Assembly: GCA_029204225.1 (NCBI GenBank)
Contig: CM055096.1
Location: 30,213,003-30,277,002, forward strand
Origin: Diphasiastrum complanatum
Taxonomy: Eukaryota > Streptophyta > Lycopodiopsida > Lycopodiales > Lycopodiaceae
Reading direction: 5' to 3'
DNA: 64,000 nt
Below are positions 24,809 through 34,856 of this stretch, in pieces; positions within the stretch are counted from its first letter, which is position 1, and every line of letters starts with the position of its first letter. The notes below the pieces were generated by a model, which worked only from the letters and a program-made list of their open reading frames with translations, had not been told where the DNA came from and did not search any database. Position numbers and translations under genes: made by a program.

Positions 24809-25439
24809 AACAATAGATTATGATTTCATAAGATTAGCACAAGTTGAACCATCAACATCCATCAAAAATCTATGCTTGAACCTCACTAAATGGCCCAAAT
24901 CCTTGAAGAAGGCTTCACACGTGTGAAAGTACGGCCTCCCACAGTCTGAGTACTGTACACCAGACCTACATTCAATCCTATAATCATTAGTAATCACAAG
25001 TACTCAAACAATTATGAACATAGAGAGCAATTGCACCATTATGAGAGAAAAAACATGAAATTGCTTGATTGATTTTGGTGAGATATCATCACCTATATAT
25101 ACATGATCCATCACGGTTTTGGGCAGGTATGAGTAGCCCTAAACCTATTCCTAATTCTAATTTTGGTGGATCTTTCATCCCTACCAAGTTAGGGTTGGAA
25201 TCTTGGAGATCCCTCAACAATGCAAAAATTACCAAAAATAGCTCCTATTTTTTTTCCCTTGTATCTAAGCATAATTTGGACTCATTCCAAAGGTTCTAAC
25301 ACTTAGGTCTACTTGAGAACATCCTTATGAATGGAATCCTATGCTATTTGGCATGTGTGACAAGCCACATCATGACCATCTAACTATTTACAAGTCATAT
25401 GACCAAAACTAGTCAAGCTAGAATTGTGAATTTCTAACA
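24809..25439 (-). repeat. 5' LTR of element F, second part
   Basis: Continues the match to 18670-19297 after LTR C and ends TTTCTAACA, followed by TSD CTTGA. It has a palindrome at 24914-24927. It is duplicated at 33611-34241. Confidence 0.92.
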
Positions 25440-26054
25440 CTTGAATGATCTTTGGTTAGAAAGAGAAATACACTACCAATCTCACCAATGTAGAAAAATC
25501 AGCATCTACACACAAAATGAGATGCAAACACCAATAGAACTTGATCAAAATTGAATGAAATGAAAAAGTACTATTGCTTTCGTACAAAATCAGCAAGCTA
25601 CTATATATCACATGTGTGGATCCAAAAATACCAAATATACATCATTCTACACATAGAATTGCAAGCAATCACCAAGATAGTGCACCAATGGATAGTAGAA
25701 CCCAAGAGAACCATATATAAGCATGAAATGAGATAGAGAAGAGAGAATACTGCTCTCTCCACGAGTTACATCCTTTTATAACAGGTCCAAACCCTATTTG
25801 GCCCCTTTTCTTTCTCTCCAAAATGCTAACCCTACTAATTTTGGGTCTAGATTTAATGTACCCAACTATTCAAATTGAATCTACTCAAACTCGCATTCTA
25901 ACTTTTCCACACTTTCAAAAAGTGTTTATTCAAATGAAATTTAGACTAATGAGCTTTGAAAAGTCAACCTCTAAGTCTAAAACAAGTTTTGGCCTCAATA
26001 TGCCAAATATGAAAATATTGCAAAAATGTGATGGACCTAGTTGAATCTTTCACA
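25440..26054 (-). repeat. 3' LTR of element H, right part
   Basis: The main part of the 3' LTR of H. The first 39 bases are at 18576-18614, and the sum is about 649 bp after removing the 5-bp TSD, the same as the LTR at 39649-40297. It ends TCTTTCACA and is followed by the polypurine tract (sense GAAGAGGGAG). It is duplicated at 34242-34856. Confidence 0.9.
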
Positions 26055-27150
26055 CTCCCTCTTCAACTAGTTTTAGCATAGTCTTTGATGATACTCCAAG
26101 TGAAGTCCTATGCTTCATGAACAAGTCTTTTCCCAATGCTTTGGTGAAGATATCAGCTACACATTCCCTTGAAGACACATGTTGAAGCTCCACCTCCTTT
26201 GCAATGACTCGCTCCCTCACAAAATGATATTGTATCTCAATATGCTTGCTCCTAGCATGAAAGATAGGATTGGATGCCATTCTTTGGGCTGATTGATTGT
26301 CACAAAAGATGATTGGACTCTCTGAAAAGTCCATTAAGTGAAAATCCTTGATCATCCTCTTGATCCATACCATCTCCTTTGTGCAATGTGTAAGAGCTTT
26401 GTACTCGGCCTCACTAGATGACAATGGGATAGTGGCTTGTTTCTTTGACATCCATGATATAGCTCCATCTCCCTTTCCTAGCTTCCAGTGCTCCTCACTA
26501 GGATCTTGCATGAATTGACTCAATCTTCCAGCACAATAGCTTAGATCAGGTCTAGTAATGGTTAGATAGATGAGTGAACCAACTTCCTATAGAGAGTAAT
26601 GTCCTCAAAGGATCTTTCATTACCTCTTATAGTTAGCTTTACATGAGACTCCATAGGTGTATCAATAGCTTTTGCATCTACCATATGAAATCTTTCTAGA
26701 ATAGAATTAGCATACTTCTCTTGACAAATGAAAGTAGATTGAGAAGATCTAATGACTTCTATTCCTAAAATGTAATGCAAATTACCAAGATCATGCACCT
26801 CAAACTCCTTCTTAAGAGCATTCTTGATATCCTCCACATCTTGATTGTCTCCACCACTCAAGATGATATCATCCACATCATCATTTCTAGCAGACCTATA
26901 ATAAAGTAAATGATCGTACTCACTCATAACAAAGCCTTGAGAGAGTAAGAAAATGTTTAGCATACCAACTCCTTGGTGCTTGCTTAAGGCCATACAAACT
27001 CTTTTGTAGAAGACACACATGATTTGGCTTTGTTGATGAAATGTAGCTCTCGGGTTGTTCCATGTATACTTCCTCCTCAAGATCACCATTCAAGAATGCA
27101 TTTGAAATGTCCATTTGCCATAGATCCCATCCATAAAGTGTAGCAAGTGA
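26055..27150 (-). pseudogene. Element H RNase H and RT end, truncated duplicate
   Basis: Nearly identical to 34857-35952. RNase H is at 26523-26055 (SSSEAEYKAL, FCDNQSAQRMAS, HARSKHIEIQYHF). A deletion removes the start of that domain (KLGK joins GDGAISW). RT is at 27114-26562 in shifted frames ([20 protein letters not shown]), with the tyrosine of YVDD missing: NDDVDDIILSG. The copy stops abruptly at 27150, where the rearrangement junction begins, while the other copy continues into integrase. Confidence 0.9.
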
Positions 27151-27181
27151 GAGATCAAGTCATTGCCCTAAACCCTAAACC
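27147..27181. other. Rearrangement junction with templated filler and telomere-like repeat
   Basis: 27147-27167 (21 bp) is identical to 32781-32801, part of the element C RNase H on the plus strand. It shares GTGA with the end of the duplicated block at 27150. 27166-27181 reads CCCTAAACCCTAAACC, two and a bit plant telomere-type units. The inverted element C body starts at 27180. Confidence 0.85.
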
Positions 27182-30100
27182 TCCATACAAGATGCCAAAA
27201 TCTCTAGATCCCGAGATGTATCTAAGTACTCTCTTTCCTAGCTTCCAATGAGCCTCACTAGGATCTTGCATAAATTGACTTAGTTTACCAACCACAAAGC
27301 TTAGATCAGATCTTGTGATGGTTAACCATATAAGAGATCCTATTAGCTTTCTATAGAGAGTAATGTCCTTGAAGGATCTTTCATTACTTCTTGTAGTTAG
27401 CTTTACATTTGATTCCATAGGAGTAGAAACAACTTTACAATCTTCCATATGAAACCTTTTTAGAATAGAGTTAACATACTTTTCTTGACATATGAATGTA
27501 GATTTAGAAGTTCTAATAATCTCTATTCCTAAGATATAATGAAGTTTACCAAGATCTTGAATTTCAAACTCTCTTTTGAGTGCCATCTTGATTTCATCTA
27601 TATCTAGATTGTTACCACCACTTAAGATAATGTCATCAACATAGATCAAAAGTAAAGTGATATCATTTTCATTCAATCTAAAGTAGAGAGAATGATCATA
27701 CTCACTCATAACAAAGTTTTGAGAAAGTAAGAAGGAATTGAGCTTAGCATACCAACTCCTTGGTGCTTGCTTTAGCCCATACAAACTCTTTTGGAGATAG
27801 CACACATGATTAGGCTCATCATGTGAAACATAGCCCTCGGGTTGCTCCATGTAAATATCTTCTTCAAGATCACCATTCAAGAAGGCATTAGTAACATCCA
27901 TTTGCCACATATCCCAATCATAAAGAGTTGCAAGAGAGATTAGGATTCGAATAGTTACCATCTTTGCCACGGGTGCAAAGGTCTCATCATAGTCAATACC
28001 ATATTCTTGAGCATACCCCTTTGCCACCAACCTTGCCTTGTACTTGTTGATTGATCCATCTTGATTTGTCTTGATCTTGAAGATCCACTTACAACCAATT
28101 GCCTTCTTGTCCTTTGGAAGCTTTACCAACCTCCATGTGTTGCTTTTGATGAGTGCTTGATGCTCATGATCCATGGCTTGGATCCATTCCTTCTTTTGAA
28201 TTGCTTCACCTACACAAGTTGGTTCATCAAAAGAGGTAAGAAAAGCAAAGTTAGAGTTGTCCACCACTTGCTTTCCTTTTTCATCATAGGTTAGCCTTGA
28301 TGGCTTAGCCCTTTGCCTTTGAGTCTTCCTTGAAGTTTGCTTTGGAGTGGCATCTCCATCTTCATCCAAGACATCTTGCACATCATGATGATTAGTAGGC
28401 ACATCAACATCAACATCAACAACATTGGAAACATTCTCTTCATGAAAGATGACATCCCTACTTATGACAACTTTCTTTGTAGAAGGAATGTACACTTTGT
28501 AAGCCTTGCTTACTTCACTATAGCCAACAAACACACCCTTCTTTGATGAAGGATCTTCTTTAGTTCTATCATCAAGTGTGATATTGACAAAACATGTACA
28601 TCCAAAGATCCTACAATGCTTGACACTCGGCCTTCTACCATAAAGAACCTCATGAGGAGTTTTACCATCCAAGGAAGCACTTGTCCATCTATTACATAGA
28701 TAGTTAGCACATGCTAAAGCTTCCCCCCAAAAAGACTTAGCAAGATTAGCATGTAGTCTCATTGCCTTGGCACATTCACAAAGGGTTCTATTCTTCCTCT
28801 CGGCCACTCCATTCTGTTGTGGAGTCCTAGGACTAGACATCTCCCTCTTAATCCCATGTGCTATACAAAAGTCTTTGAACCTATTTGAGGTGTATTCCCC
28901 TCCATTATCAGATCTTAAGCATTTGATCTTTGTATTGAATTGGTTTTCCATTTCATTCTTGAACTTGACAAATGCAGCAAACATTTCATCCTTACTTTTA
29001 AGAAGATAGATCCAAGTATACCTACTAAAGTCATCAATGAAAGTTGCATACATCTTTGCCGCACCATTGCTAGTTGTACTAGAAGAATGAATATCAGAAT
29101 GCACAAGTTGAAAAGCTTTTTTAGATCTAGAAGTAGATCTAGAATAAGCAAGTCTATGAGATTTGGACAAGGCACAATGTTCACAAACACTATTGTTTGC
29201 AACAAGACTTTTAGGGAGACCAAGAACAAGCTCTTTCTTTGCCATTACCTCCAAAGATTTGAAGTTGGGATGGCCCAACCTCTTGTGCCAAACTTCTTGG
29301 TTTGTCAATTGCTCCCTAGCCATACATCCTTCATGATTAGAGATCACACATGCATCAAGCTTGAAAAGTTTACCATGCCTCCTACCTTGAGCAATCAAGG
29401 ATCCACATTTACTTATCAAACATGCATCTCCAATGAACTCCACATCAAGTCCTTTGTCAATCATTTGACTTACACTAAGCAAATTCTTAGTGATTGAAGG
29501 AATGTACAAAACATTTTCAAGATTTGTTTTCCTATTTGTTGAAAGGGAAATAGGAATAGTGCCTATGCCTTTGATGTCACATTGACCATCATTTGCAGTG
29601 TAGATGATGTTACATTCTCCCTCATAAGACAATAAGGATGTAAAGTATTCCTTATGTCTTGTCATGTGAGATGAGGCTCCACTATCAATCCACCAAGGAT
29701 CATTATCATCTATGTTGGCTAACAAACTTGAAGTCATAACAAGTGATTCACATGTGTTATGTTCTTCCTCATCTATTGTAAGATTTCCTTGCCTCTCTCC
29801 TTGCTCTCTTTTCTTCTTATAACATTCATTTGCAAAATGACCTTTTATCCCACAATAAAAGCACTTGAACTTTGACTTATTGTTCTTAGTAGAAGAGGAA
29901 GAGGAAGAGTGATCATCATGATCAAAGTTACCACCTTTGGACCATTTCCCTTTGCCTTTACCTTTGCCCTTGAATTTGCCTTTTGTGAAGAAAGCCTCTT
30001 CACCTCCACCTTGCAAGGATGCACCATCAAGCTTTGATTGCAACCTATGTTCTTCAGCCAATAAGATTTCTTGCAAGTCAACCACACTTGGCAAGACTCT

Positions 30101-30610
30101 TTGAATGGCAAAACTTTGCACAAGGTTAGCATGTTCATTTAGCAAACCATTCAACATAACTTGGACTATTTCACCATCTTTTATGTTCTCATCAATGCAT
30201 GCTAAATCATCACTTAGGGACTTAACTCTCAAGATAAATGCATGAGCACTTTCACCCTCTCTTTGCCTACTAGAAAATATTTGTCTCCTTAGGGTCAATA
30301 CCCTAGATGTGGACTTTGATTCAAAGAGCTTCTTTAAGGCATTCCATGCCTCACTTGCACTTTGACACTTTCCAACTTCCTTGAGAAGTTCATTTGTAAC
30401 ATTCATTTTAATGATATGAAGAGCCCTTTTGGCCTTCTTATCAAACCTTTGTTGCTCTTGAAGTGTGAGAGGTCTCTCTTCAATTTCTGCAACTATGTCC
30501 ATGAGTTCATTCAACTCAAGTAAGGACTCCATCCTCACTTTCCAAGTAGAGTAGTTTGATGAACTCAACCTTTCACTAGACTCTAGCATGATCCCACCAT
30601 TGGAAGCCAT
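27180..30610 (-). CDS. Element C gag-pol polyprotein, 3' truncated
   Basis: About 1143 residues of uninterrupted polyprotein, starting MASNGGIMLESSERL at 30610. Gag runs to about residue 230, and the zinc knuckle CFYCGIKGHFANEC is near residue 250. Protease WWIDSGASSHMT is near residue 307. The zinc region WHKRLGHPN...CEHC is near 440-490. The integrase core has VHSDIHSS, DDFSRYTWIY, SDNGGEY and TPQQNGVAERKNRT. RT has [32 protein letters not shown] and LLLIYVDDIILSGG. The RNase H start (LSQFMQDPSEAHWKLGKRVL) ends at GILYGG. The frame then reads 8 chance residues through the telomere-like junction to a stop at 27155. All visible catalytic residues are intact. Confidence 0.92.
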
Positions 30611-31769
30611 GATTCTAATGTTTCTTCAACTTTTAGGTTCTGTCCTAAAGCACTTAGCACTCACTTTTCTCTCAACAAATGATAGATAAAGAGATCTATG
30701 AAGATTTAGGACCCTAAAACACTTCTATCTTGAACCTAGATGGTTTCCAAGCATAGAAAGGAAGATTGAAACACATGCAACACTTTGCACACACTAAGAA
30801 TGGATTACAAAATCAAACCAACCTGAACACACTCTTGCTTAAGCTCTCAAACTTTCCAGCAAGTGACCAAATCAAGTTATGGTGTGAAGAGTTACTTGCA
30901 TTCTTAGAAAATACCCAAAACTAGGATGCCAAGATTACCTAGTAATGAACAAACTTGATCAACATATGATCAACACACTAAGATATTGATTCAACCAGTA
31001 AAACCACATGTAAACCACACTTCTAAAAGTTTATAAACTCCAGCAAGTGATAAATACAAGATTTAGAGGTGAATGAATGAGCACCCTTAGTGAATCACAA
31101 GACTAGCTTCACTATCTTGTCAAATCTTGGTGTTTAGATGTAGATCTAAGATCACTTCACATGAGAATGTTCCTCAACCTGTTAAGAACCTGAAAACACA
31201 CTTGCATAATGGTTAACACCTTCCAGCAAATGCTCCAATCAAATTACATAAGGAGAGTTACTTACATGCTCAACAAAGTACACCAAAATTTATGCCAAAA
31301 TTGATGACAATCTTTACAATATGCTCTTCACAATGGAGCTTACAATATGTTCACCCAAAAAAGGGGATCTTTCATCCAAATGGGAGCTTTGCTCAGCCTT
31401 TAGGAGAATTACAACTCACTCAAAAGAGCATTTGTCATCCACTTAAGGAGAAGTTTCATCCACTTAAGGAGAGTGTTCATCCAAGAATGGAGATTGTCAA
31501 CAATAGGATTGAAAAGAACATTGTTAGTATTGAATATGCACAAGCCTCACAATCACAAATGATTAGGTGTTATGATCTGATCCAAAATAGTTTCTTTTCA
31601 GCCTCTGATCTTCAATAGACCTGAAATATGCTTTTGATCCACAAGTTCAACTCACAAAACAAAGGTTAGTAAGATTTGATCAACAAAGCAATGCAAAATC
31701 ATGCTAGAACTTGATCAAACATCCAAATATCACCAAAAATGGAATACTTACTGTAAATAGAAGCCAACC
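30611..31769 (-). other. 5' leader of element C
   Basis: About 1.16 kb of non-coding DNA between primer site and gag. A local repeat lies at 31400-31490 (CATCCACTTAAGGAGAA-like units, on the plus strand). The plus ORF at 31292-31618 crosses this and shows no known motif. Confidence 0.6.
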
Positions 31770-31782
31770 AGCTCTGATACCA
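31770..31782 (-). other. Primer-binding site of element C
   Basis: Sense TGGTATCAGAGCT, next to the LTR at 31783. Initiator tRNA-Met type. Confidence 0.92.
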
Positions 31783-32437
31783 TGTGAAAAATACAGATCC
31801 TAAGTGGATCTAAACTCCAAGATCATTGGCTTGAATGCTTGCACTCCAAACTACATAAGCTAGGAATTGGCAACACATTCTATGCTACCTAGAATGCAAA
31901 GAACTTGATCAAAAAGCATTTATCACAAATGGAAACTTCCATAAACATCAAGTGCGGCCCAAAATAGCATTATACAGTTCATAATACATCAGCCTACCAC
32001 TTTTGGAAAGCACCTAAGATCATACACAATAGCTTGAAGACAATACACACAACAATGCTCTCAATGGAGGAAGAAACAATGACAATGATCTATTGATCTC
32101 AATGAAGCATACAATAGGTTTCTCCAACCTGTTCTCCACGACTTCCCTACTATTTATGGATGAGGAAGATGACTCTCTCTCCTCTCTCTAGAAGGTACTT
32201 GACCCTAGATATTCCCTATATAGGAAAAATAGCTAAAAATGGCTTATATGACCAAAATACATCAAAATGGTCTCATTTTGAAGGGTATGAAGTTTGACAC
32301 TTCATCATACTGAAAAAATACAGTAAATAAAAACATTGTGGCCTGGTTCACACGTGTGAAACTCCAGAACCAAAACTATTTACAATTTTAGCCAATTTAG
32401 GCCTCAAACTAGCTAGGAAATGTTGACAATTTTCACA
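31783..32437 (-). repeat. 5' LTR of element C (655 bp), inverted
   Basis: The reverse complement of 32956-33610, with about five differences by eye (roughly 0.8%). It carries the perfect palindrome TTCACACGTGTGAA at 32347-32360, which is damaged in the other two C LTRs. Its outer end at 32437 touches the RNase H fragment directly, without any TSD or flanking DNA. Confidence 0.93.
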
Positions 32438-32957
32438 TACTACACCTAACCTTTGTGGATTTTCAGATTCAGATTTTGCAGGTGATCAAATGGATAGGAA
32501 GTCAACAAGTGCCTTTGCAATCTATCTTGGAGATGGAGTGATCTCATGGCTATCAAAGAAGCAACCAACTATCTCTCTATCTTCCACCGAAGCCGAGTAC
32601 AAGGCATTAACAACATGCACCAAGGAGATTCTTTGGATCAAGAGGATGTTATTGGATCTTCACTTGCTGGAACCAGAGAAGACTCCAATCATACTTTGTG
32701 ATAACCTTTCAGCCCAAAGCTTGGCAAGCAATCCTGTTTTTCATGCAAGGAGCAAGCACATTGAGATTGCTCACCATTTTGTGAGAGATCAAGTCATTGC
32801 CAAAGAGGTGGAGCTTCAACATGTCTCTTCAAAGGAGTGTGTGGCTGATATCTTCACCAAACCATTGGGAAAGGACCTATATTTAATGCATAGATCTAAT
32901 CTTGGAATGTGCTCAAAGACTATGTTGAAACTAGCATCCAATGTTGAAGAGGGAGTG
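32438..32957 (+). pseudogene. Element C RNase H end, separated from its pol
   Basis: Opens at 32439 in the frame TTPNLCGFSDSDFAGDQ and runs to EEGV with a stop overlapping the 3' LTR start. It has MDRKSTSAFAIYLGDGVISWLSKKQ, SSTEAEYKAL, LCDNLSAQSLAS, HARSKHIEIAHHF and VADIFTKPL, a complete copia RNase H C-terminal part. The polypurine tract GAAGAGGGAG is at 32946-32955. The first bases complete the codon broken at 27180, so this is the missing end of the inverted gag-pol. Confidence 0.92.
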
Positions 32958-33610
32958 TGAAAATTGTCAACATTTCCTAGCTAGTTTGAGGCCTAAATTG
33001 GCTAAAATTGTAAATAGTTTTGGTTCTGGAGTTTTGCACGTGTGAACCAGGCCACAATGTTTTTATTTACTGTATTTTTTCAGTATGATGAAGTGTCAAA
33101 CTTCATACCCTTCAAAATGAGACCATTTTGATGTATTTTGGTCATATAAGCCATTTTTAGCTATTTTTCCTATATAGGGAATATCTAGGGTCAAGTACCT
33201 TCTAGAGAGAGGAGAGAGAGTCATCTTCCTCATCCATAAATAGTAGGGAAGTCGTGGAGAACAGGTTGGAGAAACCTTTTGTATGCTTCATTGAGATCAA
33301 TAGATCATTGTCATTGTTTCTTCCTCCATTGAGAGCATTGTTGTGTGTATTGTCTTCAAGCTATTGTGTATGATCTTAGGTGCTTTCCAAAAGTGGTAGG
33401 CTGATGTATTATGGACTGTATAATGCTATTTTGGGCCGCACTTGATGTTTATGGAAGTTTCCATTTGTGATAAATGCTTTTTGATCAAGTTCTTTGCATT
33501 CTAGGTAGCATAGAATGTGTTGCCAATTCCTAGTTTATGTAGTTTGGAGTGCAAGCATTCAAGCCAATGATCTTGGAGTTTAGATCCACTTAGGATCTGT
33601 ATTTTTCACA
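32956..33610 (+). repeat. 3' LTR of element C (655 bp)
   Basis: Begins TGTGAAAATTG right after the polypurine tract and ends TTTTTCACA. Together with the DNA to its right it is the second copy of 24154-24808. Confidence 0.94.
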
Positions 33611-34241
33611 AACAATAGATTATGATTTCATAAGATTAGCACAAGTTGAACCATCAACATCCATCAAAAATCTATGCTTGAACCTCACTAAATGGCCCAA
33701 ATCCTTGAAGAAGGCTTCACACGTGTGAAAGTACGGCCTCCCACAGTCTGAGTACTGTACACCAGACCTACATTCAATCCTATAATCATTAGTAATCACA
33801 AGTACTCAAACAATTATGAACATAGAGAGCAATTGCACCATTATGAGAGAAAAAACATGAAATTGCTTGATTGATTTTGGTGAGATATCATCACCTATAT
33901 ATACATGATCCATCACGGTTTTGGGCAGGTATGAGTAGCCCTAAACCTATTCCTAATTCTAATTTTGGTGGATCTTTCATCCCTACCAAGTTAGGGTTGG
34001 AATCTTGGAGATCCCTCAACAATGCAAAAATTACCAAAAATAGCTCCTATTTTTTTTCCCTTGTATCTAAGCATAATTTGGACTCATTCCAAAGGTTCTA
34101 ACACTTAGGTCTACTTGAGAACATCCTTATGAATGGAATCCTATGCTATTTGGCATGTGTGACAAGCCACATCATGACCATCTAACTATTTACAAGTCAT
34201 ATGACCAAAACTAGTCAAGCTAGAATTGTGAATTTCTAACA
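33611..34241 (-). repeat. Element F 5' LTR part, duplicate copy
   Basis: Copy of 24809-25439 at offset 8802, essentially identical. Palindrome at 33716-33729. Confidence 0.92.
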
Positions 34242-34856
34242 CTTGAATGATCTTTGGTTAGAAAGAGAAATACACTACCAATCTCACCAATGTAGAAAAA
34301 TCAGCATCTACACACAAAATGAGATGCAAACACCAATAGAACTTGATCAAAATTGAATGAAATGAAAAAGTACTATTGCTTTCGTACAAAATCAGCAAGC
34401 TACTATATATCACATGTGTGGATCCAAAAATACCAAATATACATCATTCTACACATAGAATTGCAAGCAATCACCAAGATAGTGCACCAATGGATAGTAG
34501 AACCCAAGAGAACCATATATAAGCATGAAATGAGATAGAGAAGAGAGAATACTGCTCTCTCCACGAGTTACATCCTTTTATAACAGGTCCAAACCCTATT
34601 TGGCCCCTTTTCTTTCTCTCCAAAATGCTAACCCTACTAATTTTGGGTCTAGATTTAATGTACCCAACTATTCAAATTGAATCTACTCAAACTCGCATTC
34701 TAACTTTTCCACACTTTCAAAAAGTGTTTATTCAAATGAAATTTAGACTAATGAGCTTTGAAAAGTCAACCTCTAAGTCTAAAACAAGTTTTGGCCTCAA
34801 TATGCCAAATATGAAAATATTGCAAAAATGTGATGGACCTAGTTGAATCTTTCACA
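34242..34856 (-). repeat. Element H 3' LTR part, duplicate copy
   Basis: Copy of 25440-26054 at offset 8802, followed by the same polypurine tract and RNase H. Confidence 0.92.

Larger units (their letters stand above)
18615..25439 (-). mobile_element. Ty1/copia element F, nested in the 3' LTR of H
   Basis: TSD CTTGA at 18610-18614 and 25440-25444. The 3' LTR is 18615-19297. The 5' LTR is 24099-24153 plus 24809-25439, split by LTR C. The internal region has gag, pol, a tRNA-Met primer site and a polypurine tract at 19298-19310 (sense AGTGAGGAGGAG). The structure is complete, but there are at least three frameshifts in the coding part. Its two LTRs differ by about 14 sites over 680 bp by eye, so it is younger than H and older than C. 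Confidence 0.93.
27180..32437 (-). mobile_element. Inverted body of copia element C (5' LTR, gag, pol)
   Basis: Contains the 5' LTR (31783-32437), primer site (31770-31782), leader (30611-31769) and an open gag-pol (27180-30610). The element's missing RNase H end and 3' LTR lie immediately to the right at 32438-33610, in the opposite direction. The open frame stops inside RNase H exactly where that piece begins. Confidence 0.88.

Noticed and set aside
27155-27179. The last 8 residues of the element C frame as genuine protein
   Set aside because: They are translated from the telomere-like junction and the patch, not from RNase H.
27166-27181. A chromosome end or telomere
   Set aside because: Only about two units, enclosed by retrotransposon DNA on both sides. 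It is an interstitial junction insert.
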